Notes: generated by a model not told the origin, from the sequence alone. DNA of 64,000 nt from Clostridium rhizosphaerae (GCF_016765585.1 NZ_JAESWC010000004.1:62001-126000), one strand, 5' to 3'; positions 8,819 to 18,501 are shown, counted from the first letter of the stretch. Numbers and translations: made by a program.

Positions 8819-9895
8819 TTATCTAATATCAACAAGCCTATCCTTTGATTCTTCAGTAATACCCACATCCCCAAAGGTAGCCATATTGTTAACCATATGA
8901 AGTGCTGCTTCAATAATGTTAAAAGCAAGCGGGCATCCGCTGCCTTCTCCAAGTCTCATATTTAAATCAAGTATTGGCTGAAGGTTTATATAGTCAAAAA
9001 CAAAAGTCACAGCCTTCTCTTCTGATTTATGAGAGGTAAACATATAATCCCTTGTCTCAGGCTTTAAAATATATGCACATAAAGCTGCAGCACAAGAAAT
9101 AACTCCGTCTATTACTATAGGCTTTTTATTTTTTGCGGCTGAAAGAAAGCATCCGCACATTCCTGCAATATCAAAACCGCCTACTTTGCTTAATACATCA
9201 ATTACATCTTTCTTATCAGGCTTATTAATTTCTAAAGCTTTTTTTATTACCTTCTTTTTGTTTTCAACTTGTTCTTCAGTTAGGCCAACACCTGGGCCTA
9301 CTAATTCTTCTATATCTATATCTAAAAGAGCTGAAATAACTGCAGCACTTGTTGATGTGTTTCCAATACCCATTTCTCCGGTTCCAAGCATTTCATAACC
9401 TTCACTGCATAATTTATCGGTGATTTCAATACCTACCTCAATTGCCTTGACAGCTTCTTCTCTCGACATAGCCTGTCCTTTACATATGTTTGCCGTACCA
9501 TTATTTACTTTTCTTTTTATTACCTTAGAATTTAAAATTTCACCTTTTACTCCTATATCAACAACTGTTAATTCTGCATTCGCAAAAGAAGCCAATACTC
9601 CGACTCCTGTCTTCATTTCAGGAATACTGTTTGTCATTACTTGAGTTATTATTTGATCTGCCGAGCTTACACCTTCTTCACAAATGCCATTGTCAGAACA
9701 CATCACTATTATATTTTTCTTTTCTGCCTTATTAAAAACCTTACCTGTAATTCCAGCAAACTTTGCACCAATCTCTTCAAGTTTCCCTAAGCTTCCAAGA
9801 GGCTTGGTAAGATTATCAATATACTTCACAGCTCTTTCTACAGATTCCTTGTCAGATGATGTTATGGTATTAATAGTTTTAGTTAATAAATTCAT
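8819..9895 (-). CDS. cobT: Nicotinate-nucleotide-dimethylbenzimidazole phosphoribosyltransferase
   Basis: A 358-residue CobT. It activates the lower-ligand base by transfer of ribose-5-phosphate from nicotinate mononucleotide. The NMN/base-binding glycine strings TGEMGIGNTSTSAAV and VGGFDIAGMCG are present, as is the conserved LGEGSGCPLAFNIIEAALHM segment near the C-terminus that carries the catalytic glutamate. Length is normal. It lies 13 bases after cobD. Confidence 0.95.
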   Translation of the reverse strand: MNLLTKTINTITSSDKESVERAVKYIDNLTKPLGSLGKLEEIGAKFAGITGKVFNKAEKKNIIVMCSDNGICEEGVSSADQIITQVMTNSIPEMKTGVGVLASFANAELTVVDIGVKGEILNSKVIKRKVNNGTANICKGQAMSREEAVKAIEVGIEITDKLCSEGYEMLGTGEMGIGNTSTSAAVISALLDIDIEELVGPGVGLTEEQVENKKKVIKKALEINKPDKKDVIDVLSKVGGFDIAGMCGCFLSAAKNKKPIVIDGVISCAAALCAYILKPETRDYMFTSHKSEEKAVTFVFDYINLQPILDLNMRLGEGSGCPLAFNIIEAALHMVNNMATFGDVGITEESKDRLVDIR

Positions 9896-9908
9896 ACTTT
9901 TCCCCCAT

Positions 9909-10997
9909 TTAAATATTTATTTCTCTTTCTGATTGTCCAAAAATCTCAAGCAATCTATTATTATCTGATCTATTTTTAACAGCCAATCGAATAAAGCTAT
10001 CATCAAGTCCTCTAAAATTACTGCACCTCCTTATTAGCATGTGTTTTGAAATGCAGTAGCTATAAAAACCCTCTCCAGAAATATTTTTAAGATTTATAAG
10101 TACAAAGTTTGCATGGCTTTCGTAAATATTATCAATAAAGCTAAACTTTTTAAGTCTTTGAACAAAATATTCCTTTTCTTTTTCATGCATTTCCTTTGAA
10201 ACACTTATATACTCTTCATCCTTCAAAACACTTTCTATGGCAGCTTCTGCAAAGCAATTTATATTCCAAGGTATTTGAAGCTTTATTAACTTTTCAAGAA
10301 ACTCACTATCTGAGCTTATACCGTATCCAAGTCTAATTCCCGGCATCGCAAAAAACTTAGTAAAAGCTCTTATTATAAATAAGCATTTATATTTCATGCA
10401 AAGGTCTATAAAACTTTGATTTTCAATGTTGACAAACTCTACAAAAGCTTCGTCTACTATTATTTTCTTTTTATGTTCTTCACAATAATCTAAAATTTTT
10501 TGAAAAAGCTTTTTATCAACTATTCCTCCATTAGGATTATTAGGATTAGCTATAACTAACCCGTCACACTCCTTAAGCTTCTCAAATATATCCTGATAAT
10601 TATAATCAAATTCTTCATTCAAATAAGAAAATATAAGTTCCTCACAATAGGTTTTTGCAGTGCTTTCATATTCTGAAAAGGATGGCACTACTATACAAGG
10701 CTTCTTCAAGACTCTAACAGCAAGATTTATTATCTCAGCCGCTCCATTTCCTAAAATGATATTTTCAGCTTTTACACCTTGTTTTAAATAGTGAGCAATA
10801 TGAAGCTTTGATTGTCTATATTTTAAATCCGGATAACATACCATATTTTCTACTGCTTTATTAATGTTTTTTATAAAACTCTCGGGAATACCTAGAAAAT
10901 TTATATTGGAGCTGAAATCTAAGAGACTTATCCCTTTGAATTTACCTTCAGTGTATATATCTCCGCCATGATCCATAAAACTTTTATAACTGTTCAT
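9909..10997 (-). CDS. cobD: Threonine-phosphate decarboxylase (CobD-type PLP enzyme)
   Basis: A 362-residue class I/II aminotransferase-fold protein. CobD makes the (R)-1-amino-2-propanol phosphate linker of cobalamin. The opening MDHGGD and LLDFSSNINFLG strings are typical of CobD, NPNNPNG is the PLP/substrate motif, and the Schiff-base lysine lies in AFTKFFAMPGIRLGY. Histidinol-phosphate aminotransferase is the near relative, but the position between cbiB and cobT decides the call. Its ATG shares one base with the cbiB stop (TAATG). Confidence 0.92.
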   Translation of the reverse strand: MNSYKSFMDHGGDIYTEGKFKGISLLDFSSNINFLGIPESFIKNINKAVENMVCYPDLKYRQSKLHIAHYLKQGVKAENIILGNGAAEIINLAVRVLKKPCIVVPSFSEYESTAKTYCEELIFSYLNEEFDYNYQDIFEKLKECDGLVIANPNNPNGGIVDKKLFQKILDYCEEHKKKIIVDEAFVEFVNIENQSFIDLCMKYKCLFIIRAFTKFFAMPGIRLGYGISSDSEFLEKLIKLQIPWNINCFAEAAIESVLKDEEYISVSKEMHEKEKEYFVQRLKKFSFIDNIYESHANFVLINLKNISGEGFYSYCISKHMLIRRCSNFRGLDDSFIRLAVKNRSDNNRLLEIFGQSEREINI

Positions 10998-11974
10998 TAA
11001 ACTATTCTCCCGTGTATAAAGTAAACTAAAGCTAATGCGAAAACTATAAATAAAAATTCTGTCAGAAACATTATTTTATTTACATATACAATATCTTCTC
11101 TTTCAAGTTCCCTTGTCTTATCGCCGATTGTAGGCTTTTCAACAAGCTTTCCAAAGTAAATATTATTTCCGCCAAGCTGAACCTTTAATATTGCAGCTGC
11201 AGCAGCCTCAGGGTACGCACAATTGGGGCTTTTATGATTTTTTCTATCTCTCATCATAATTTTAAAACTTTTAATAATGCTGCTTTTCATAAGCGGCGAG
11301 GCAATACACATAATAATTCCTGTAATTCTTGCTGGTATATAATTAAACCAATCATCTGTCTTTGCCGGGAAAAATCCTATATGAGTATATGGTTCATTCA
11401 TATAGCCAACCATGGAGTCCATAGTATTTACTCCCTTATACATCATTGCCAAGGGTGCTCCCCCTATTAAACTATAAAATAGAGGAGCTATAACACCATC
11501 CGAAGTATTCTCTGCAACTGTTTCCACAGCGGCTCTTATAAGTTCTTTTCCATCCAAGCCATTAGTATCTCTTCCTACAATATAAGAGGTATACTTCCTT
11601 GCGAGTATTAAATCATTATTTTTTAGAGCATTATATACTTTCATGCTCTCATCTCTTAAACATCGAGCCGCGATGGTTGTCCAAAGAATGCAGATATTTA
11701 TTATATGAAATAAAGGTTTTATTCTCCAAACAGCATAAAGCACTGCAGCAGTAAATAAAAAGCAAACTGAAGTTACTATTATAACCATAGCACCTCCAAA
11801 GTACTTTAACTGTTTATCATTATGAGCAGACGCTCTTGCTTTATTTTCAATAAATTTAATTAATCTTCCAATAAATATTACAGGGTGAGGAAGCCAATAA
11901 GGATCTCCAAGAATTAAATCTATTATTACAGCTGCAGCAATATCAATAATATTAATAGTTGTAAAATTCATCAT
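10997..11974 (-). CDS. cbiB: Adenosylcobinamide-phosphate synthase
   Basis: A 325-residue membrane protein with several hydrophobic segments, joining the aminopropanol linker to cobyric acid. Family strings [18 protein letters not shown] (residues about 19-36) and [23 protein letters not shown] are clear, as is [21 protein letters not shown]. The start overlaps the end of cobQ by 23 bases; ATG at 11971 is an alternative one codon later. Confidence 0.95.
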   Translation of the reverse strand: MMNFTTINIIDIAAAVIIDLILGDPYWLPHPVIFIGRLIKFIENKARASAHNDKQLKYFGGAMVIIVTSVCFLFTAAVLYAVWRIKPLFHIINICILWTTIAARCLRDESMKVYNALKNNDLILARKYTSYIVGRDTNGLDGKELIRAAVETVAENTSDGVIAPLFYSLIGGAPLAMMYKGVNTMDSMVGYMNEPYTHIGFFPAKTDDWFNYIPARITGIIMCIASPLMKSSIIKSFKIMMRDRKNHKSPNCAYPEAAAAAILKVQLGGNNIYFGKLVEKPTIGDKTRELEREDIVYVNKIMFLTEFLFIVFALALVYFIHGRIV

Positions 11975-13460
11975 GCTGCTTAAGTCCTAAAATTTCATAT
12001 ATTTTTTTCATATCCAATGAGTTTCTTACTATATCTGCAAGCTTATTTAACTCTTCTTCTCTAAAGCCTTCGTATACTGGAGATTTCCTTAACGACATTG
12101 ATTTTTTAGTTCTTATTTTATTAAGCAAGTATTGCCTAAATTCTGTAGAGTCTAGTATTCCATGAATGTATGTACCAAAAATTGTTTCTTCCTTATTGAA
12201 AATACCATCACACTTAGAAATTTCTTTTCCATTTTCACTATTTAAGGTAGCAAGGCTTCTGTCATCATTATTCAATATAGTTCTTCCCATATGTATCTCG
12301 TATCCATATATCTTGCCTTGAAAATCCGGAAGATTTATACTCCCCTCTACTCTCGTCATTACTTTTTCATTTTCAAGGGTAGTTATAGTATCTAATAGAC
12401 CAATTCCAACTATACTATTAATAGAACTTTCAACATTTAAAGGATCTCTTATTTCTTTTCCAAGCATTTGATATCCGCCGCAAATTCCAAGTATTATTCC
12501 TTCTTTGCTATAGTTTAATATTTCCTTCTCAAGACCTGAGTCTTTTAAGGCCCTTAAATCTTCTATAGTATTTTTACTTCCTGGTATGATTAGAAGATCA
12601 GGTTTGCCAAATTCCTCTTTTCTCTCAATAAACCTAACGCTTACATCTTCTTCACACCTTAGACAATCAGCATCTGTGAAATTAGATATATGCGGAAGCA
12701 TTATAACAGCGGCATCAATTTCAGCAGTAACCTGTTTGTTTATTTCAATCATTGCTCCGTCTTCATCTTCAATCACTAAATTAAAATAAGGTACAACTCC
12801 AAGGGAAGGTCTTTTTATTATATTCTCAAGCATATCGACACCTGGTTTAAGAAGTTTTATATCTCCTCTAAACTTGTTAATTATAGTTCCCTTAACTCTT
12901 TCTCGTTCTTCATCAGTCAATAAAAGCATTGTGCCTGCAAGAGCTGCAAATACTCCTCCTTTATCTATATCTCCAACTATTATTACAGGCGCATCCACTA
13001 GTTCCGCCATACCCATATTAACAATATCCCTATCTCTTAAATTTATTTCAGCGGGACTTCCGGCGCCCTCCATAACTACTATATCAAACTCTTTTTCAAG
13101 CTCTAGGAATTGTTCTTTGAGCATATCCTTAAAAATTACTTTCAAATTATGGTATTCCTCTGCAGTTTGATTATTATATACCTTACCATTAACAATAACC
13201 TGGCACTTGGTGTCGGCTGTAGGCTTTAAAAGTATAGGATTCATAAACACCTGTGGTTCTAAACCTGCAGCATAGGCTTGTAGTACCTGTGCCCTACCCA
13301 TCTCTTTTCCGTCCATAGTTATATAAGAATTTAAGGACATATTCTGAGATTTATAAGGACACACTGAATATCCATCCTGTTTAAAGATTCTGCATAGTGC
13401 AGCAACAATGAGACTCTTACCTACAGATGAACCGGTACCCTGAATCATTATTTTTGCCAT
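11952..13460 (-). CDS. cobQ: Cobyric acid synthase
   Basis: A 502-residue glutamine-dependent amidase that adds four amide groups to adenosylcobyrinic diamide. The N-terminus has [10 protein letters not shown] (P-loop) and [12 protein letters not shown]. The amidotransferase domain has nucleophile Cys327 in [10 protein letters not shown] chose ATG 13460 because a strong GGGGGGAG site precedes it. The frame stays open 18 codons upstream, but those codons run into the terminator hairpin of the riboswitch. It is the first gene of the riboswitch-controlled operon. Confidence 0.96.
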   Translation of the reverse strand: MAKIMIQGTGSSVGKSLIVAALCRIFKQDGYSVCPYKSQNMSLNSYITMDGKEMGRAQVLQAYAAGLEPQVFMNPILLKPTADTKCQVIVNGKVYNNQTAEEYHNLKVIFKDMLKEQFLELEKEFDIVVMEGAGSPAEINLRDRDIVNMGMAELVDAPVIIVGDIDKGGVFAALAGTMLLLTDEERERVKGTIINKFRGDIKLLKPGVDMLENIIKRPSLGVVPYFNLVIEDEDGAMIEINKQVTAEIDAAVIMLPHISNFTDADCLRCEEDVSVRFIERKEEFGKPDLLIIPGSKNTIEDLRALKDSGLEKEILNYSKEGIILGICGGYQMLGKEIRDPLNVESSINSIVGIGLLDTITTLENEKVMTRVEGSINLPDFQGKIYGYEIHMGRTILNNDDRSLATLNSENGKEISKCDGIFNKEETIFGTYIHGILDSTEFRQYLLNKIRTKKSMSLRKSPVYEGFREEELNKLADIVRNSLDMKKIYEILGLKQHDEFYNY

Positions 13461-13482
13461 AATACTCCCCCCTTTTAATCCA

Positions 13483-13520
13483 AAAAAATATAAAAGGCAG
13501 TATGCTTTACACATACTGCC
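13483..13520 (-). terminator. Riboswitch expression-platform terminator
   Basis: On the minus strand GGCAGTATG pairs exactly with CATACTGCC (13496-13520) and is followed by TTTTATATTTTTTT. It lies between the cobalamin aptamer and the cobQ ribosome site, so transcription attenuation is the likely mechanism. Confidence 0.88.
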
Positions 13521-13599
13521 ACTAGAATTAACTCACAACCAAATAAGACCTAGCCTTATAAATAGTCATTGTTTACTCTAATAGGCCCTCCCACCGAAA

Positions 13600-13785
13600 G
13601 CATATTAAAACGTAAATATAGGCAGGTCTCCTGGCTTATGAATCATTCTTGTCTTTTCCTTCCCCTGAAAACAGAGTGGATTATAAAGACTCGTCATCAT
13701 TTACAGTAGCGGGGGCTGCTGCGGATTTTAACCGCATTCCCTTTTCACTTTTATATGAAACTAACATATAAAAAGCACCTAAATT
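13600..13785 (-). promoter_or_regulatory. Cobalamin riboswitch aptamer
   Basis: The minus strand carries the conserved core of this class: a GGGAA segment, AAATCCGCAGCAGCCCCCG, CTACTGTAA, and the B12 box GCCAGGAGACCTGCC (plus strand 13621-13635). Ends are approximate. It lies upstream of cobQ and after the cobU stop, so it should control cobQ through cobO but not cobU. Confidence 0.95.
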
Positions 13786-13852
13786 TGTTATTAAATTTTA
13801 TCACCTTTTTCAGTATAGTTTTTTTTACCTCTGATGTCAAATAGTTTATAAG

Positions 13853-14401
13853 TTATTTAAGCTTTAGAGGCAGACCTGATACAACCAGGTAAGCCTCATC
13901 ACTGGCTCTCCCAAGGAATTGATTTATTCTTCCTGCTATATCGGTGAATATTCTTCCAAGCTTATATTCAGATATGAGGCCAAAACCTACTTCATTTGTT
14001 ATTATTACAAGTTCCTTGTCAAATTCCCTGCAGGCATTAATTAAATCAATAAATTGTTTACTTATACTTTTTTCCAAAACATTTATTTCTTCCTTAGATA
14101 GATTATCAAAATCCGTATATCTATCAAACATCAAATTTGTTATCATAGTAGTTGCACATTCAAGCATGATACTGCTGCACTCAGTTTCTTTTACAACATC
14201 TTTTAAATTCTTGTACCCTTCAAAGGTTTTCCAGCTTTTATTTCTTCTACTTTGATGTATTGCAACTCTTTCTCTCATCTCTTCATCAGTAATCACTGCA
14301 GTAGCAATATAAAGTACATCCTCTCTTTCTTTTAACATTTCTTCTCCGAATGTACTCTTTCCGCTTCGAGTTCCACCTGTTACTAAGACTATTTTACTCA
14401 T
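13853..14401 (-). CDS. cobU: Adenosylcobinamide kinase / cobinamide-phosphate guanylyltransferase
   Basis: A 182-residue bifunctional enzyme that phosphorylates adenosylcobinamide and then attaches GMP. The P-loop GGTRSGKST is at 9-17, and His49 in VAIHQSRR matches the position of the guanylylated histidine of the family. The AGGAGA ribosome site is 17 bases or less from the stop of the aminopeptidase gene, so it may be read from that upstream operon and not from the riboswitch promoter. A truncated second copy of its 5' end lies at 29447-29581. Confidence 0.95.
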   Translation of the reverse strand: MSKIVLVTGGTRSGKSTFGEEMLKEREDVLYIATAVITDEEMRERVAIHQSRRNKSWKTFEGYKNLKDVVKETECSSIMLECATTMITNLMFDRYTDFDNLSKEEINVLEKSISKQFIDLINACREFDKELVIITNEVGFGLISEYKLGRIFTDIAGRINQFLGRASDEAYLVVSGLPLKLK

Positions 14402-14418
14402 TCATTATCTCCTATAAA

Positions 14419-16197
14419 TTATATTTCCTCAGTTTCTTTTAAAAGCCATTCTGTGCAAGCTTCATCTAAATATGGAGAAAGAGTTTCAAATACTTTCTTA
14501 TGATAATTATTCAACCACTCCATCTCATATTTTGTAAGCATTTCAATAATTATTGCTCTTTTATCAATTGGAACGCAGCACAATTCTTCAAAACGCATAA
14601 ACTGACCAAATTCAGTTTTTTCATCTTCCACTACTATTACTGTATTTTCTGTTCTTATTCCATACCTTCCTTCTTTATAAACACCGGGCTCTATAGTTAT
14701 CATCATACCTTTTTCCAGCTTTATGTTGTTTGGAACCTGACTAAAGCGTTGAGGCATTTCATGGACACTTGATAGGAAACCAACACCATGACCTGTTCCA
14801 CACTTATAATCAATACCATATTCCCAAAGTGGTCTTCTTGCTAGTACATCTAAATTTGAACCTGTAGCACCATAAAGGAATTTCGCAGTTGAAAGCGCTA
14901 TTACAGATTTTAAAACTAAGGTGAAATCTCTTTTTTCTTCCTCTGTTAATTTACCTAAAACAATTGTCCTTGTAATATCAGTGGTTCCATTAAGATATTG
15001 CGCTCCTGAATCCAGCAGGAAAAATCCTTCTTCTTTTAAGTATGTAGGAATTTCCTGATTATAAGGATTATAATGCATCATAGCTGCATTTTCTCTATAG
15101 CATGCTATGCTGTCAAAGCTTGTATCTAAATATAATGCTTGATTTTTTCTAAACTCTTCTGCTTTTTCAGCAACATCAATTTCTGTAATATTATTATTAA
15201 CGTTTTCCTTAATCCATTTAAAAAGCTGTACTAAAGCGGCTCCATCTTTTATATAAGCATCCTTAACATTTTTAATTTCCATTTCATTCTTTATTGCTTT
15301 CATCATAGTAGTTAAGTTCACATGATTGACATTATTTGCATTCTTATTTATTCTGCTAAATAAATTATAATTCACTATATCATAATCCAATATAATTGAT
15401 GCTTTATCCCCCAACTTTTCAAGGAAGCCATTAATATCATCATAATCTTTAATAAAAACTCCATCCTCCATTAGTTCCTTTTCTACGGAAGAACTCACTT
15501 TGTTCTTGTTAATAAATAATAAGGTCTCTTTTTCACCAACGATACCGTAAGAGGTGACAAAAGGATTGTGTGGTATATCATTTCCTCTAATATTTAAAAG
15601 CCAGCAAATATCATCGAGTGAAGAAATCATGTAATAATTTACTCCGTTTTTCTTCATTTCCTCTCTAACTTGAGTAATTTTTTCTTTTCTGCTTCTGCCG
15701 CAATATTTTATATCATGAACATATATTTCATCTGAAGGAATTTCTGGTCTATCATACCATATATTATCTATCAAGTCTAAGTTGCTATTTATTCTTATAT
15801 CCTTTTGAGATAATTCCTTTTCCATTTTATTAACTCGCGATACTGAGAAAACATTTCCATCAAAGCCTACTGTATCCTTTTCCTTTAATTCGTCTTTTAG
15901 CCACTCTATATAGCTTGGAACATCAGGCTCTGAAGCTTTAAAAAGCTTTATTCCTGCGTTATTAAGTTGTTTTTCAGCTTGAATATAATATCTTCCATCA
16001 GTCCACAAACCCGCCTTATCCTGCGTAAATACTACTGTACCAGCAGACCCTGTAAAACCGCTTATCCATGCTCTGCATTTAAAATGTTCTCCAACCCATT
16101 CACTAAAATGAGGGTCCTCACTTGGCACAATGTATGCAGCTAAGTTGTTCTTTGCCATTAGCTCCCTAAGCTTTAATATTCTTTCTTTAATCTCCAT
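14419..16197 (-). CDS. Xaa-Pro aminopeptidase (M24B family)
   Basis: A 592-residue cytoplasmic aminopeptidase P of the long, two-creatinase-domain type. It opens with the creatinase N domain (YIVPSEDPHFSEWVGEHFK). The C-terminal pita-bread domain carries the dinuclear metal ligands: Asp in LLDSGAQY, Asp in TTDITRT, His in GTGHGVG, Glu in TIEPGVY and Glu in RTENTV. It removes N-terminal residues next to proline. It overlaps the EutH-like gene by 11 bases, so the two are translationally coupled. Confidence 0.92.
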   Translation of the reverse strand: MEIKERILKLRELMAKNNLAAYIVPSEDPHFSEWVGEHFKCRAWISGFTGSAGTVVFTQDKAGLWTDGRYYIQAEKQLNNAGIKLFKASEPDVPSYIEWLKDELKEKDTVGFDGNVFSVSRVNKMEKELSQKDIRINSNLDLIDNIWYDRPEIPSDEIYVHDIKYCGRSRKEKITQVREEMKKNGVNYYMISSLDDICWLLNIRGNDIPHNPFVTSYGIVGEKETLLFINKNKVSSSVEKELMEDGVFIKDYDDINGFLEKLGDKASIILDYDIVNYNLFSRINKNANNVNHVNLTTMMKAIKNEMEIKNVKDAYIKDGAALVQLFKWIKENVNNNITEIDVAEKAEEFRKNQALYLDTSFDSIACYRENAAMMHYNPYNQEIPTYLKEEGFFLLDSGAQYLNGTTDITRTIVLGKLTEEEKRDFTLVLKSVIALSTAKFLYGATGSNLDVLARRPLWEYGIDYKCGTGHGVGFLSSVHEMPQRFSQVPNNIKLEKGMMITIEPGVYKEGRYGIRTENTVIVVEDEKTEFGQFMRFEELCCVPIDKRAIIIEMLTKYEMEWLNNYHKKVFETLSPYLDEACTEWLLKETEEI

Positions 16198-17299
16198 ATC
16201 CCATTACCTCCCCAATATTGATTTGTTGATTTTCTTTTTCTATTATAAAATTAGATAATAATAGACTTAAAATACCAGAGACCGATTTGCAAATAAAAAA
16301 TGCTCCTATTAATTTTGCCTCTACACTTGCAATATAAGCAAGTTGTCCCCCAAATATAAATGCTCCGCTTACAGCAAAAGCAGTACACATTACCTTTCCT
16401 TTTTCATTCATATGCTTTAAGTTTCCAAATACAAGCAGATTGCTTGCAAGATTGCCTATCATAGCCGTAATTTCAGATGAAGTTAGCCCAAATCTTTCTC
16501 CTAATTTATTTAAAGGAACCCTTAACATTCTGTTTATAACTTCAAGCATTGGATAGGCCCCTCCAAGGATTATAGTAATTTTGCCAACTAAAGCTGTAGA
16601 ATCTTCGAAAGAAATAATAGAACTCAATACCTTAAAGCCATAAATCAAATAAATTCCTTGAAATATTAATCCTAAAACACTTAACCCTATTATAAGCCTT
16701 CCAAAATATCTAAAAACTTTAATTATAATACCTGGTGCTTTTAAAATTAAAATTCCTAATAACAATGAGATCAAAACTATTGGAGTCATATTCCACAAAA
16801 GTAAAGTCAAATCTATTCCAAGCCATATTCCTGCTGCTATACAGCCTGCAGGAATCGTAATTATTCCAATCATTATTCCTTTTGCTATAAACTCTTTATC
16901 TTCATCTTCAGTAATGCTAAATGCTATTGGAATGGTAAAACTAAATGCTGCACCTAATGTAGAACCAACTATAATTCCCATAAACCTTCCAAGCTCACTA
17001 TTAAACGAAATGTTTTTACACAATTCATATGCCCCCATATCAACAGCAAAAACACTGCCAGGGATAATTGAAGGATCTAAGCTAAAAGTTCTCCACACAA
17101 ATTGTGATACTGGTGAAAACAATTTAAGAAGCAAAGGCGATAAAGAATAAATACCTATGATTCCAAGGGCAAGTGTGCCCATAGTCTTAATTCCTTCTTC
17201 AAATTTATATCCAAGTCTTAAAGGGTTTCCAAACATATAATCAATTGCACCGATTATAAAAAACACACCAATTACATATATCAATATCTTACTTATCAT
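16187..17299 (-). CDS. EutH-like membrane transporter
   Basis: A 370-residue polytopic membrane protein matching the EutH (ethanolamine transport) family, with about ten hydrophobic segments and strings such as GSVFAVDMGAYELCK, IVGSTLGAAFSFTIP and TAFAVSGAFIFGGQLAYIAS. No ethanolamine ammonia-lyase or microcompartment gene is in the window, so ethanolamine is only one possible substrate. It overlaps both neighbours (regulator 11 bases, aminopeptidase 11 bases), forming a tight three-gene unit. Confidence 0.85.
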   Translation of the reverse strand: MISKILIYVIGVFFIIGAIDYMFGNPLRLGYKFEEGIKTMGTLALGIIGIYSLSPLLLKLFSPVSQFVWRTFSLDPSIIPGSVFAVDMGAYELCKNISFNSELGRFMGIIVGSTLGAAFSFTIPIAFSITEDEDKEFIAKGIMIGIITIPAGCIAAGIWLGIDLTLLLWNMTPIVLISLLLGILILKAPGIIIKVFRYFGRLIIGLSVLGLIFQGIYLIYGFKVLSSIISFEDSTALVGKITIILGGAYPMLEVINRMLRVPLNKLGERFGLTSSEITAMIGNLASNLLVFGNLKHMNEKGKVMCTAFAVSGAFIFGGQLAYIASVEAKLIGAFFICKSVSGILSLLLSNFIIEKENQQINIGEVMGYGD

Positions 17300-17858
17300 T
17301 TAAATCCCTCTTGAAATAATTTGGAGAATTAACTGTAATAAACTTAACTGTTTTATTAGTGTTATTTGACCAGTTATGAACTATATCAGAATTCATATGA
17401 ATACTATCCCCGGGATAAAGCTCATGCATGTCATTATCTATATACAATGTTAAAATTCCTTCCAAGACATATATAAATTCCTCACCAGAATGTTTATACA
17501 AAGCAACTTCTTCATCAGTTTTATGTGGAAAAACCTCAATAAGCCTTGGTATAAATGATTTATCCTCAAGATTTTGTCCCAGACTGAAAGATACAAAGCC
17601 GCCCTCTTCTATACTTAGTACCTGTCTATCATAGCTTTTCAAAACTTTTCTTTCAGGTTTATTTTGAACATCAAAAAAGTAAGAAAGATTTACTCCTAAT
17701 ATTTCAGCAATATTTTCTAAAGAATCTACTGCAATAGAGGTTAACCCTCTTTCAAGCTGAGATAAGAAGCCTACTGACAAACTGCTTTCCTCGCTAAGTT
17801 TTTTTAGAGTAATATTTTTTGAATTTCGTAGTTCCTTAATTTTATTCCCAATATTCAT
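17289..17858 (-). CDS. XRE-family regulator with C-terminal cupin domain
   Basis: A 189-residue DNA-binding protein. Residues 3-60 form a helix-turn-helix of the Xre type (LRNSKNITLKKLSEESSLSVGFLSQ region), and residues about 105-180 form a small cupin (SGEEFIYVLEGILTLYIDNDMHELYPGD region). Such regulators often sense a small molecule through the cupin and control amine or amino-acid transport. I chose the ATG at 17858, because GGAGGG stands correctly in front of it; an ATG eight codons earlier has no good site. It heads the EutH/aminopeptidase unit. Confidence 0.85.
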   Translation of the reverse strand: MNIGNKIKELRNSKNITLKKLSEESSLSVGFLSQLERGLTSIAVDSLENIAEILGVNLSYFFDVQNKPERKVLKSYDRQVLSIEEGGFVSFSLGQNLEDKSFIPRLIEVFPHKTDEEVALYKHSGEEFIYVLEGILTLYIDNDMHELYPGDSIHMNSDIVHNWSNNTNKTVKFITVNSPNYFKRDLNDK

Positions 17859-17882
17859 AATTCCCTCCATATTTTTCTTCAT

Positions 17883-18195
17883 ATGAATATTATACTATAA
17901 ATTTCATCATTATGAAATATAAAACAATATATTTTATATGAATGAAATAGAGAATAATTATATATCTACCACCATTTTAATGATGACATATAATCGTCGT
18001 ACCGTATAATACTATTGAATTGGGCTTAATACTTAATTCTTAGCTAAGAATAATACCTTGGCAGCTTTACTAATCAGTTGCCTCATTAGGCTCAATTCTG
18101 CTCTCTCTATCATGTTCATTTTATTCATACTCAATATGCAAATCTTCTTTTTTTCGTAAAGAATAAAGTTGCAAGCTACTCCCCCTTGTATAGTT
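17883..18195. other. Gene-free region with inverted repeats
   Basis: No gene is seen in these 313 bases. An imperfect inverted repeat (GAATTGGGCTTAAT at 18016 against ATTAGGCTCAATTC at 18084) encloses a perfect TTCTTAGCTAAGAA palindrome (18036-18049). A 47-base stretch at 18127-18173 closely resembles one at 34042-34089. Promoter-like A/T-rich sequence precedes the regulator. Confidence 0.5.
18127..18173. repeat. Short repeated 3' flank, copy 1
   Basis: Begins ATACTCAATATGCAAAT and ends AAAGTTGCA. It matches 34042-34089 at roughly four of five positions, with the first 17 bases identical. Both copies lie just after the stop codon of a minus-strand gene (the IIB gene here, purD there). Confidence 0.5.
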
Positions 18196-18501
18196 TTATT
18201 TTTTATACTCTATTTGCTGCATATCTTTTAATACAGAGAGTCCTTTTTCTTCAATTTCTTTTTTATTTATAAAATTCTTTATTACAACTACTGGTACCTT
18301 AACTTTATTCTTTAAGGAATCTGCCAGTTCATTTGATGTAAAAATAACATCACACGGAGTAGCTGCAGCTGTTCCAACATCTGCTGTAAAAACATTTGCC
18401 TGAAATCCATTTGCTTTTATAAGCTCATCTATTTTCATTTTAAGAATCATTGATGAGCCTACACCAAAACCGCAAACAGCCATTACTTCTATCTTTCTCA
18501 T
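18196..18501 (-). CDS. PTS IIB component, ascorbate/SgaB-like
   Basis: A 101-residue EIIB protein with the phospho-cysteine in AVCGFGVGSS (Cys10), as in the Ula/Sga and galactitol-type class. It takes phosphate from the IIA protein. It starts directly after the IIA stop. No IIC permease gene follows or precedes, so in this locus it has no visible membrane partner. Confidence 0.85.
   Translation of the reverse strand: MRKIEVMAVCGFGVGSSMILKMKIDELIKANGFQANVFTADVGTAAATPCDVIFTSNELADSLKNKVKVPVVVIKNFINKKEIEEKGLSVLKDMQQIEYKK

Noticed and set aside
8764-8952. Small minus-strand frame between cobT and the BtuF-like gene
   Set aside because: It overlaps the end of cobT in another frame and its product resembles no protein; no separate ribosome site.
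13461-13514. Longer N-terminus for CobQ
   Set aside because: The extra 18 codons run through the riboswitch terminator hairpin, and the strong ribosome site is directly before ATG 13460.
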